A DNA stretch of 64,000 bases from Sternotherus odoratus (taxonomy: Eukaryota; Chordata; Testudines; Kinosternidae). The notes under the pieces are model-generated. The model was not told the DNA's origin and made no database searches. It saw only the letters and a list, made by a program, of their open reading frames with translations. The DNA is taken from NCBI GenBank assembly GCA_032164245.1, contig JAVMKO010000009.1:81882712-81946711 (forward strand). Direction: 5' to 3'. This document shows, piece by piece, positions 10,001 to 22,000 of the stretch. Both the position numbers and the translations under genes were made by a program. Position 1 is the first letter of the stretch. Each line of letters starts with the position of its first letter.

Positions 10001-13000
10001 GGATGGGGGTAATAGGTGCCCATATAAGAAACAAATCGTGACTGTCCTTATAAAATCGGGACATCTAGTCACCCTACCACTGCCTCCTCTGGCCAGCTTT
10101 TGAATGGTGGGTGGCTCTGAACATACCTACTGGATTGGGTCTACCAGGAAAAAGAGATGCACCACCATCCATCTTCCCCCAGTTTCTGGCTCTCACTGGG
10201 GCCTAGACAGGAGATGTGTCTGGACACCTAGAATGCAGGGTACATGCCCAAGCAGAAACATAGGCATTTTGGGAACTCGTACAGCAAATATCTTGGTACT
10301 AAGCAAGTTAAGTGGCAGTTGGGGGGGTGGGGGGGAGGTTGTAGATCAGTGGTGCCTACAACAGGACTTAAGTGCCTAAGTCCTGAGGTTTAGAGATCTA
10401 AGTATTTTTGTATGTCTGGACCTTAGTTTTTCCGCCCTACCTTCCCATAAATACCCTGTCCGGGGAATACTCCAACAGGCTGTAATATCATTACCATATA
10501 TCCTATATGTGGGAAAGTTGCAGGATGAATGCAGTAAGTCTCAATATGGCTTTTTTAACAAACAGTGTTATTCCTTAGTGATTTCTTTAACTTCTGTACA
10601 AGTGATTTACTAGATACTTTACTTACCTATTGGTCACTGTTTGCAAGTCCCACGTATTCATTGTTTTCAGCAAAACAGAGTTCAGTATTTTTAAGGTAGT
10701 CACAGCAAGTGGCCCACTTATCTCCTCACACTTTGATATAGCAGAGAGTTTGTTTACAATAACCTCAGTTTCTACCTTATCCAATGCTGTAAAGTTGATC
10801 ATCAGATTTAAAAGGTGCTCTGCAACATCCTCTGCATTTTCTAGAATAGATTAAAAAACATGGAGGTGACTTAATGTTTTGCAATATAGCAGATCTGAAA
10901 TGCTTATCTAGTGTTAAAAGAAATGCTCAGCTTGTTAAACTGATTCAGTAGATGAGAGATCTGTCCTGACTCTCTGCCTGGGGCAGTGGCTGTAGGTGGG
11001 GCTGATGATCGCTGATGAGGGTCTAGGGAAGGGGGGGTGGCCAGGGGCTCTGTGCCTCCCCCCCTCCCTCTGCCAGCGCATGCAAGCAGCGCAAACCCCC
11101 CCCCCCATACCTGGCTGTGGCTCCTCTCACCTCTTCCAGCCCCACTGCCCCAGGCAGCTTTTAAACGGCCAGGTCCCTCCCCTCGGGAGAGGTCTCTGCC
11201 GTGGAGCACGCAGCTGCATGCTGCAGAGACTGGGCTGCTTGCAGAGGGGGCAGCCCCCCCCCCCCCCACCACCCTCCCCGCAACCTGGCTCCTGCCCCAA
11301 TCCTGACGACCCCAAGAGCCAGAGGGACCTGCCTGCTGGATACTTCCTGGGACAGGAGAACAGAGCTGCCCCAGGTAAGCATCGCTGGGACTCCCTAACT
11401 CAGCCCCTGGCAGGTCCCTCTGGCTCTTGGGGAGGGGGCTTTGCATGCTTACCTGGCTGCAAGCCCCGCTCCAGGCTCCGGCAGCTCCCACTGGCACTTT
11501 TCCCAGCCCCTGAGAGCCACAGAGCTAGTCCTTTTGGCTGAAGAGTCTGGAGACCCCTTGTTGCTCTCACCCTAGGAGCCAAAGTCCTCCCAGTGGGGCT
11601 GGTGAATGTGGCCAGAGAAGGGAGCAGGGTGTGATGGGATGAGTGTCTGGGAGGTGGGGTGGGGGGGCTCGGCAATGAGGAAGATTTATATGTTTTTGGG
11701 TGCTAGCCAGTGGGGGCCCATTGGGGGGGGGTGCTGGTGAGGAAGAGCCCTTAAAACTGCCTGCCAACAAAGCCAGCACCTCTACTATCTTCCCCGCCGC
11801 GCCACAGAAAACCTCCCGCAGTTTAAAACTATGCAGGGCACAGCTGCACAAAAGCGCAATTGGAAAACGGGGGCATGGTTCTATGGTAAGCACGTGGTGT
11901 GGCCGGGACCAAAGGTCGAAGCCGGGTGCAGGAACAGGCAGCTTGGCACTGCTGTTCCCCGCGCACAAGGAAAAAAAACCGCCCTCTCCCCCCAAAGTTC
12001 GAGTCTCTCATAGGGTGCCACCCACCACCCTTTATAGACCAAGTCCTGCAGGGCCGTCAGGTCTTCCCCGCGTGTCTGGGGGAGGGGAGGGCGCAAAATA
12101 AAAACAATAACAATACAGCACTATCCGATTATTCATTTATTTTCATTAAATATATAAACTAAAGAATAGTAGATTTAACCCCTGGCCCCGTGGTTTCTAC
12201 AACCCCTTTTTCAGCTTCCTAGGGCCGTGTGCCCCCTCATGGCTCTGGTCAGGGCTGTGCACCTGTGCCTGTTGTGTCCCGCCCCTCCACTCATGCCCCG
12301 CCCCCTCATGTCCCCGCCCCCTGTCCCCCCACTCACGCCCCTCCCCTTGCACCCCCCCTCGGTTCCCCCCAATGTGTCCTTATATTTCACTCTTCAGATC
12401 TGGTCACCCTAGTGGGGCTTTATGCACAGGGATCCCTCCACATGGAACAGCTTGTCATAGAATCATCACAGAATCTCAGGGTTGTCAGGGACCTCAGGAG
12501 GTATCTAGTCCAAACCCCTGCTCAAAGCAGGACCAATCCCCAACTAAATCATCCCAGCCAGGGCTTCGTCAACCCTGACCTTAAAAACCTCTAAGGAAGG
12601 TGAGTGTCTCTAGTAGTTAGTTACATAAGCCATGTGGTATTGTTTCTGTTGGGATGGTTTACCTAATTAGTTGCCCTAGCACAAAATGCAAATATCAAGA
12701 TGTGTATACAGATTTACTATACAGTTTGATCTCAAGACAAAGAATTTTACTGAAAAAGTGTGTGAATAATTCCACAAATTCCAAGAAATTTGTTTCTAGA
12801 CAATCTGCATACAGGATAAAAAATCAAAATTCATTGAGATCATTGTGAATTATTGGTTCTAGTAATCAATGTGGATTTGAACTAGATACGAAGTCATCCA
12901 AATGACAACTTCAAAGCAGGACTCAAAACTATTTCTGTTTTTTTAAAAAGAAAAACACTTGAAGATGAACAAGTGAATATGACAAATAATTGTTAGTACT

Positions 13001-16000
13001 CCTGTTGTTCAGATACCCAAAACATACTTTTTTTTTTAACTGAAATTGATTTAATACACAGGTCATTATACTTTGACCCATGAGATTAAACTTTTTGGAA
13101 TCTTACCTTCTGTTATGGTAATGTTTTTAAGACCCATAATATTATTTGGAAGCTCTTCCAGTAATTTACATTGTGTCATATTTGGTCTTCTCCAGTAAGC
13201 TTTCCCACTCTTAATATATATCATGCTAAAAAATAAAAGCAGTATGCATTACTTTAATTGAAAGAAACAGATTTTATTCAGTGATATTCATTGCACTTGC
13301 AAATACAGAGGCTACAAACATTTAATAACTTAATTTTAGAAACAGATTAATTCAAGGGCCACATTTTTTCCTAATTCCCAGTTCTCCAATCATGGACCTT
13401 GGTTGAAACTCCAAAGAAATTTGAAGTGTTTGGTACCAGAGACATTGTCATTGTAGGGTATAGAGCCATATGTGGGGATCGGACAATACGCCACAAAGTA
13501 TCTACTACTCCTTAATGCTGGAACAGCATACTAGCTATGGTGCCAGCCTACACTTACAGTAGATGGAAGCACATGTAGATTGTGGGACCTTTTCCTAAAG
13601 ATCATGCCTCTTCTAGCCCTGGTGTGCATCCCACTCCATTAGGCCTGTGCACTGTTGTATGCTAAAGACACTCTCCAGCTGGACACCTATCACATTCAAC
13701 TGTGTTTCCCTGCTGCTCACCCTGCTACTCCCCATGCCGGCGTCTGCTGCATCAGTGCCAAAGTGGAGATGATCTCATCACTTACCAGTTCCTGGTGGCA
13801 AAGTCCTTAGAATTTTTCACACATCTTAGTTCAGTCGTGCTAGCAGGATTAGTCTCTGTCCACAGATATTTCCCTTTGTAGGTTGACCATTCTTCTGGGC
13901 AGGTTCCTGGAGCTAGGAACAAGACTCCTACAATTACTCATTTATAAAGCTTTTATGAGCCAAAAGGGAGTCTTCACCCACTATCAGCCTAATTAATAAT
14001 CTGGATATTCTCTCACTAGAGCAAAGCTATAATGTTTTGCTTCTCCTGTTTTCTTGATATAAGAAAGTTCTGCCTAAATTCTCATTTGCCTCCTGTTTCC
14101 CCTGAAACTTTTTTCTCAGGGCAGGTGCTGGGTTAAAAACAAAAGAATGGCCATACTGAGTCAGACCAAAGGTCCACCTAGCCCAGTATCCTGTTTTCTG
14201 ATGGTGGCCAATGCCAGGTGCTCCTGAAGGAATGGATAGAACAGGTAATCAATTGATCTCGGTCGCCCATTCCCAGCTTCTGGCAAACAGAGGCATCATC
14301 CCTGCCCATCCTGTCTAATAGCCATTAATGCCTCTATCCTCCATGAATTTATCTAGTTTGGGGTGGCTTTTTAACCATGTTAGTCTTGGTCTTCACAACA
14401 TCCTCTGGCAAAGAGTTCCACTGGTTGACTGCATTGTGTGAAAAAATACTTCCTTTTGTTTGTTTTTTAAACCAGCTGCTGATTGATTTCATTTGGTGAC
14501 CCCTATTTCTTGTATTATGAGAGAGTAAATACCACTTCCTTATTTACTTTCTCCACACCAGTCATGATGTTTATAGACTTTTATCGTATTGGTTGTCAGC
14601 ACTGGAAATTGTAGTCCTTTATTTAGTAGACAGAGCTAGCAGTGCTGGTGCTTTCTTCACCTTTCAAAGTGCTCTCCGCCATGTGGAGGGTGAAGCTACC
14701 ACAAGAATCAATAATAGGGTTACTTTGCTCATTACTTTTCCCTTACCTGACCCATAATCTTTTACCAAAGCAGGCAGCTGCTCATTACCCATTCAGTGCC
14801 TTTTTCAGAAGGACTGCCTTCCCTGCAACTCCTCTTGTGTATTAGTCTTGTTTATGAATGGTGTCAAATGTGCTTTTAAATACAAGTACATTATGTTCCT
14901 TGCTTATCTCTTGCCTACTTCTGTTTATTTTTTGTTTTGTTTTTTTGAGTTGGACAAGGAGTATATCCAAGTCAATAAAACAAATGAGAAATAAATGTGG
15001 GCCTATTCCATTACCCACGGACATCAATACAGTACAGTGAAATCTCGATTTAACGGACTAATTCGGGCAAGGGGGTGTCCGTTAAAGCCAAAAGTCCGTT
15101 ATTTAATAATTTTTTAAAATCATTAAATACAGGTAACAGGACTTTTGGCTTTAATGGACACCCCCTCGCCCGAATTAATCCATTAAATCGAGGTTTTACT
15201 GATCACAGCCGGGAGCCGGGTGGGGGGGGGGGTTGACAGTTCCCGCCGGGCTCCCCGCTGCGGGGAGCCGGGTTGGGGGGGTTGACAGTTCCCGCCGGGC
15301 TCCCCGCTGCGGGGAGCCGGGTTGGGGGGGTTGACAGTTCCCGCCGGGCTCCCCGCTGCGGGGAGCCGGGCGGGAGCTGTCAAACACCCCCACCCCCACC
15401 CCGCCCGGCTCCGCGCAGGGGAGCCGGGCGGGGGCGGGGGGTTTTGACAGCTCCCGCCGGGCTCCCCGCTGTGGGGAGCCAGGCGGGAGCTGTCAACTCG
15501 GCCGCCCGGCTCCCCTCTGCAGGGAGCCGGGCAGCCGGGTTGACAGCTCCCGCCCGGCTCCCCGGGGGCGGGAGGCGGCGGCCCCCCAATAACGGATTTC
15601 GGATGCATCGGAAATTTTGTCCGTTGCATCCGAAGTCCGTTAAATCGGGGTCCGTTAAATCGAGGGTTTACTGTATCTGCCCCTGGTTTCAATGGCTTTG
15701 GATCAGGTCTCTGGGGATTAAATATTATTTATTGCTTTAAACTTTCCAGAAGACTTTGGCAACACATCTACCAATAAGTTTGGCTATCATGATAAAAACT
15801 ATGACCTAGAACATGTATGCAGGAGGTGATTTATAAAGAGGGCAGTTCTAGCTGCCAAAGAGTGCATTCATTTATTTTGACAAGTTTCCTTATGATTCAA
15901 GGTGTAATAGCTGGCAAAGAGGTGCAGGTAAATTTATCACAATGAATCAGTGTCTTGCGCAAGGTCGCCTAGATAGTAACAATCAGGAATTCTGGTTCCA

Positions 16001-19000
16001 GTGCTGTGCTCTGATTGTGCTATCACCATTCCCCTCTTTTTATTTAATAAAAACAAAAAACACCACTACAACAGATATGGTCATTCAGTCATGAGTCAAG
16101 TCAAGTCACAAGTCAAGTCAGTCAAGAGTTAAGCACATCATGGAAAACTCAAATGAAATCCACAAACCAGGATTTTTAATATTGAATCATGTTGTGGTAC
16201 AACCTCCAATTCTTTCTACCTCCTAAACTGTATTTTCATGAGACACAAAATGGAATTGGGGAGAGGGGAACCTTCTCTTAGTGATACTAAGTCCTTTGCC
16301 TTCTGTGGTATGTTTTGGGGACTTGATTTTTTTTGCATCGGCCCTCAGAAGACTTATTTCTAACAAAGGACCTGCGCTGCCGTGCTTGGAGCCATACCAC
16401 ATGTGCACTTTTCCTACATTTCAGAAATGTCCAGACCCAGTTCTGTCTCCACTTGTCTGAAGTAGAGTCCACAGTCAAATATAACAGGTCAACTTCAGAC
16501 AGCGGGTAAGCAGGTGCCTTAAGTGTTGCTGAATCCCTCATACCTCATTTTCTGTAAGTAACCATTGGAACAGATTACTGAGGGCAGCGGGTGATAAATT
16601 TTCCATCTCCAGGAGTCTTTACATCAAGCCTGGATATCTTTGAGAGAATTCTCTAGTTCAGCTGTAAATTGCTGGTCTTTATGAAAGAACTGTTAGGGAA
16701 AATTCTATGGCCTGTTCCATGCATGAGGTCAGGTCTGAACACAATGGTCACTTCTGCCTTTGGAATCTGACTTATACCAACTTTGAGCCTGGGCCAACCT
16801 TCATGAAACTTGTGTTTGTTTTTTAAGTCTGGCAACACATTGGAACTTAATAAATAAAATATTACCAATTGCACTGACTGTCACATTTCCACGTTCCACA
16901 GATGCAGACAAGGGCCCCTCTTCATATTTTTCCTGCAACCGTCCTTCTATGATGTTGATCAGGCATTCTTGTGAGAGAGTGGATGTGGCTTTTATGATGG
17001 CTTTGGAGGCATAGCTACAACTATAACACACATAACACAAACAATGATACCATTGTCCTATCAGGCTGTAGCTAATCATCAACACTCAATATTATATTGA
17101 ATTGCATAATTTTATCACCTATTACTTTTGCTGAGAAGTACCTTACCATTGAAAACAAGGGCCTGATTCTGGAGTGAGGTACTCCTTATGGCATGAGAAT
17201 CTGGCCCCGAATTTCAGAGTCCCATGAAACTGATCATGAGTCTCTAACTTTATCTTACACTCATCTTTGGTAAGTCCCAGCCAGACATTTTTTTCAGCAA
17301 TCATTCAGAAGATAGAATAAGCTACCCATGTAATTACTCTAATGTCTAACTGTACACAGAATCCACAGCACTTTACATTCAGTCTTCAACATGGCTATTC
17401 CCTGTGACATTGAAATGATTTGTACGGTAGGGGTGCCAAAAGCCCTTGAACAAAACTGTAAACCCTGGATATGATGTGTGCTGCCAGGGTATACTGCTTC
17501 ACCTCTGGGCATTACCCATTTCCTTGGCACCTAGAGTCAGACCAGAACATAGCTCTGAGGCTGGCCATAGGACCAACCCTCAAAGCACTCCCAGAATTCT
17601 CTGCCTCCAAGCAGCACGGCTGGCTTCATTGCTCCTCTTAGAGTGTTGGTTTCCAAGTTTTTCTCCTCAAAACAGCTAAACTCAATAAATAAATCAACAA
17701 AATTCTTGTGACTTTGAGGATGGTTTTCAGGACAGCACCTCTCCTCCCCTCAGAAAGGGCAGACACAGTGGCTGCAGGACCCAGCTCCCAGTCAGTGTGT
17801 GGAAGAGGTCCATACTAAGAGAATCAAACAGCCCATAGTGAAACCTGGCTAGCAGGTGGTGAGTGGGTGGGGTCTGTGCTGAGGCAGCTGCACAGTCCTT
17901 TCACCATGCCAGTGCCTAGCCATCTCCATGGCTTGCAGAACAAGCAGGAAAACTTTGCAGGAACTTCCTGAATTTCCAGGAAAGACAGGGGTGGGATCTT
18001 GTAGCAACCTGGAATAAGCAATTTCTGCTCTGAACCAGCCCACAGGCAAGGTCCACCCTAAGATGGCTGAGAAAGCTGCAAACCAGCCACTCTCACAAGC
18101 TCTCCTATATGCAAGGCCTCAGCTGCCATGAAGAATGTCTGCTCGTGTGACCTCCTGCTACCAATAAACCACCAGCTTCCATCCCGGACATACCACATGA
18201 TCCATTGTCTACAGCCAAGCACTGAGGTACAATCGGATTTGCTCCAACCCCTCAGACCGAGACCAACACCTATGAGATCTTCACCAAGCTTTCTCAAAAC
18301 TACAATACCCGCACAAGGAAATAAGGACACAGATCAACAGAGTCAGACGTGTACCCAGAAGCCTGCTGCTGCAAGACAAGCCCAAGAAAGAAAACAACAG
18401 AACACCACTGGCCATCACCTACAGTCCTCAGTTAAAACCTCTGCAACGCATCATCAGTGACCTACAACCCATCCTGGACAATAATCCCTCACTTTCACAG
18501 GCCTTGGGAGGAAGGCCAGTCCTGGCACACAGACAACCTGCCAACCTTAAACAAATTCTCACCAGCAACAGCACACTGCACCACAATAACTCCAACTCAG
18601 GAACCAATCCATGCAACAAACCTCGATGCCAACTCTGCCCACATATCTACACCAGCAACACCATCACAGGACCTAACCAGATCAACCATACCATCACTGG
18701 TTCATTCACCTGCACATGAACCAATGTCATATATGCCACCAGTGTCCCTCTGCTATGTACATCGGCCAAACTGGACAGTACCTATGAAAAAGGATAAATG
18801 CACACAAATCAGATATTAGGAATGGCAATCTACAAAAACCTGTAGGAGAACACTTCAACCTGCCTGGACACACAATTACAGATTTAAAAGTCACCATACT
18901 GCAGCAAAAAAACTTCAAGTCCAGACTGCAAAGGGAAACTGCAGAGCTACAATTCATTTGCAAATTCAACACAAACAATCTCGGATTGAACAAAGACCTA

Positions 19001-22000
19001 CAATGGCTTGCTAATTACAGAAATAGTTTCTCCTCTCTCCATGTTCACACCCCCCATTCAAATGCTAGAAGAATAACCCACCCTCCCTGATCGGAGATAA
19101 CAAGCTGGTTCAGCCTAATTGGACTAACCTTTTTACCTCCCACCTGGTTCTTGCCTACTTTTCTATACCTGCCTCTGGACACTTCCACTGCTTGCATCCG
19201 ACGAAGTGGGTATTAGCCCACGAAAGCTCATGCTTCAAAACTTTATAGTTAGTCTTTAAGGTGCCACAGGACTTTGTTACCTCGTTTAGCTGCAGTGGCT
19301 CTAGCTCACTGACTTTGTGTGCTTAGTCCCCACTCAGTCCTGACCTTGCAGCAGGGACTCTGGGGTGAAGTGATTCAGATACTTTTCCTCTTCCAGTGTC
19401 TGGGTTCCTCAAGAATCAGCTGTTCTTTCCCTGACAACTATCCTCCAATCCCCTGCTAATGTGCTCTCCCCTGCAGAGGGCCCCTCTCCCTTTCTCTTGT
19501 GGGTCGGCCCAGAGGCTGGCGAAGGGTATTATGCTGCTCCTTTAAGATTGGGCAGTGAGTAAAATCTTAAAACCTCTCCTGACTCTTAAAACCTCTTCTG
19601 AGAGCATCTGCCCTCCCGCTCCTCTTACAGAGAGAAGAAATCGCTGAAGCTGGGAGTCTGAGTGAGGTACCTCAGGCCCTCAACTAAGCTTTCCAGAATT
19701 AAGTACAGATAGGATGTGACATGACAGGTGCCCATGTTTTTAGAAAATGAATCCCCAAAGTAACCATCCTCCATTCCCCCCAAAAAACCCACAAACCAAA
19801 GTGTCTCTAAGGCCTTTGGCAGAGTAACAAAGTTAAGCCTCCTGTGGCCTCTTTAGCAGAGGGCCTAGTCATACCATGCGAGGGAGTATTGCCACCAATC
19901 ATGCTAGTAGAGAATAAGAGCATCACTCAGACCAAATCTAACTATTACAGCCTCGGCTGGGAGAGTATTGCCTGCAGTCTCTTCTTCTGCAGACCCATAG
20001 TGTACAAAACATGGTACAGCATTGAAACCTCTCTTGAACAAACATTCCTTACACAGGGAGCAGAACTATTCTCAGTATGTCGGGGGATTCTTTGGGGTGT
20101 CTTATGGATGGTTTCTTGAATAGGTTCCACTGTAGAGTATGCTAGGTATCCTCATCATTCTGAAATGCCTTACTCCACTTTGTTACAAAAGTAATATAAT
20201 TTTAAGGAACTTAACCCCCTATAATTAGTAAATACCTTGGCTATCCTATTATTGAATCAGCACCAATATACTGTATAAAAGTGAAGTAGGGATTTGATTT
20301 CATTGTGTGCTTAAATCTAAATTCTACCAGCACAATTCATAAACATGTATCCTACCTTTGTGAATTCTGCTTTTCGTCCATCTTCAGTTCACAAAATAAA
20401 AAACAAGACAAGAATAAGGTTAGAATAATGCAACTGGCTTTAATGTAATTATAATGACTTTCAGTGAAAGTAAACAGTAGCTACTAACATGCTCAATGCT
20501 TTAAATGTCAGTATTTGACTATTCATGTACAGTACAAGTTTGCATTTTGCAGTAGTTTTAATGGTGATTATTAAGATTACGATAAAAACAAAGTATGGCA
20601 GGTAGTTGCTGCTGATGTCAGGATGCGAACAGGGACAGAAGACTGTGCCTCAGGTATGGATATGAGACCGAGTAGGACTGACACCTTGCAATCCTCAGCC
20701 AGAAAGAGAGAGAGGAGAGAATGGGGCTTTTGAAAAACAACATACTATGGATAAAGGTCCATGCCTGCTCCAACTAGAACTGTTACTGTTTAGAGTCCTG
20801 GTCACATGGTTTCGTTTGTGTATGCACACCACCACAGCCATGTCCTCCTCAGGTCCAGCCCTCCCACTCTGCCTACTTCTGTTGGCACCAGTATATTCTG
20901 GGAAAATCTGAGCAGCTATCCAATAGGACTTCAGCAGAGGGAAGACAAGCAGCACCAGCAACTCATAGCCCATGCACTCTGAGATGTCTTACTGCAAAGA
21001 CAGGACTCCTACCCACGTTTGGGTCCAGTCCTTCCTCCTATTAATGCAGCAGAAAAACAGTATGTTGAACCAGATGGAGGAGGACAGTGCTGTGCCAGTC
21101 TAGGCCTCTGGTGTGGCAAAATCCTGTTGTTGTCATGGTTACTACCAATAAAATAACAATGTGTGAGGTGCCACCACATGCTGTGTTTAGAGTCAAATAT
21201 CACTTACCTGTTCCAAACTCCGCTTGCTTGTCTCACTTCTAATTCCCTCCCTGGGCATTTGAACCCCTGGCCTTGATATGAAAATCAGACAGGAATACCA
21301 AAAGTGTAAAATCACACTGCAGTCTCCAGGGCTTTCCTCAGGAGGCTAGCGGGTGTTTTGAAATTCATTCCTGCGTTAATTTGTGGTGAGAAATCAATCT
21401 CACTCTATGAACTGTCAGACTAGCTGGCTGAGCAAAATGGTTGGAACTGATCTTTAGAGTTCTACCATCCCTAGGCAGAGTAGTCACACTACATTCTACT
21501 GTATAATGTCTGTGTTTCTACCTTTCAGAATGCAACTAAAATATTGTATAAGCAAAAGGTAAGAGGGAAAATTATTTCTTGATTATCCTATGAGAAGAAC
21601 TCAATACAGTTAGCGTTTGTGTCTTATAATACATACATCGGCTCTCCTCTGGACACTTCCTCCTGGAGAACTATTCCTGTATCTAAAGCAGAGCAGAATA
21701 AGTGTTTCAGAGCATGCATATATATATAAAATCTTCTAAAGAAATTGTTCCATAGCTGATAATGGGCCTGACCTTGGGCCACTGAAGTCCATAGGAACTT
21801 CACCATTGACTTCCTTGGCACAGAATCAGCCCCATTCTATCTCAGGAATATTTCATACTGTAACAAATCTGTGGTCAGTCATAAGCAATCACTGATGTCA
21901 CTGTGCTGCTCCCAGTGACCTCTCAGACTTCTGGGTTACATCATCACTAGACTTCATATGGTCCTGCCCTTACAACTGGAGTTGTTAAGAACCTATTAAA

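Noticed and set aside
10904..12162. Overlapping long frames on both strands in the GC-rich block
   Set aside because: GC-rich sequence lacks stop codons by chance; products are low-complexity Pro/Gly/Ser and overlap in several frames.
15183..15740. Overlapping Pro/Gly-rich frames
   Set aside because: They are translations of the tandem GC-rich body of a Tigger-like element.
20362..20387. Possible 26-bp exon on the minus strand between exons 6 and 7
   Set aside because: It would change phase from 2 to 1, while exon 7 requires phase 2, and the acceptor is weak.
21209..21290. Possible exon ending in an excellent donor (GGAACAG|GTAAGT)
   Set aside because: No reading frame resembling the receptor and no phase-compatible acceptor; treated as a decoy donor.
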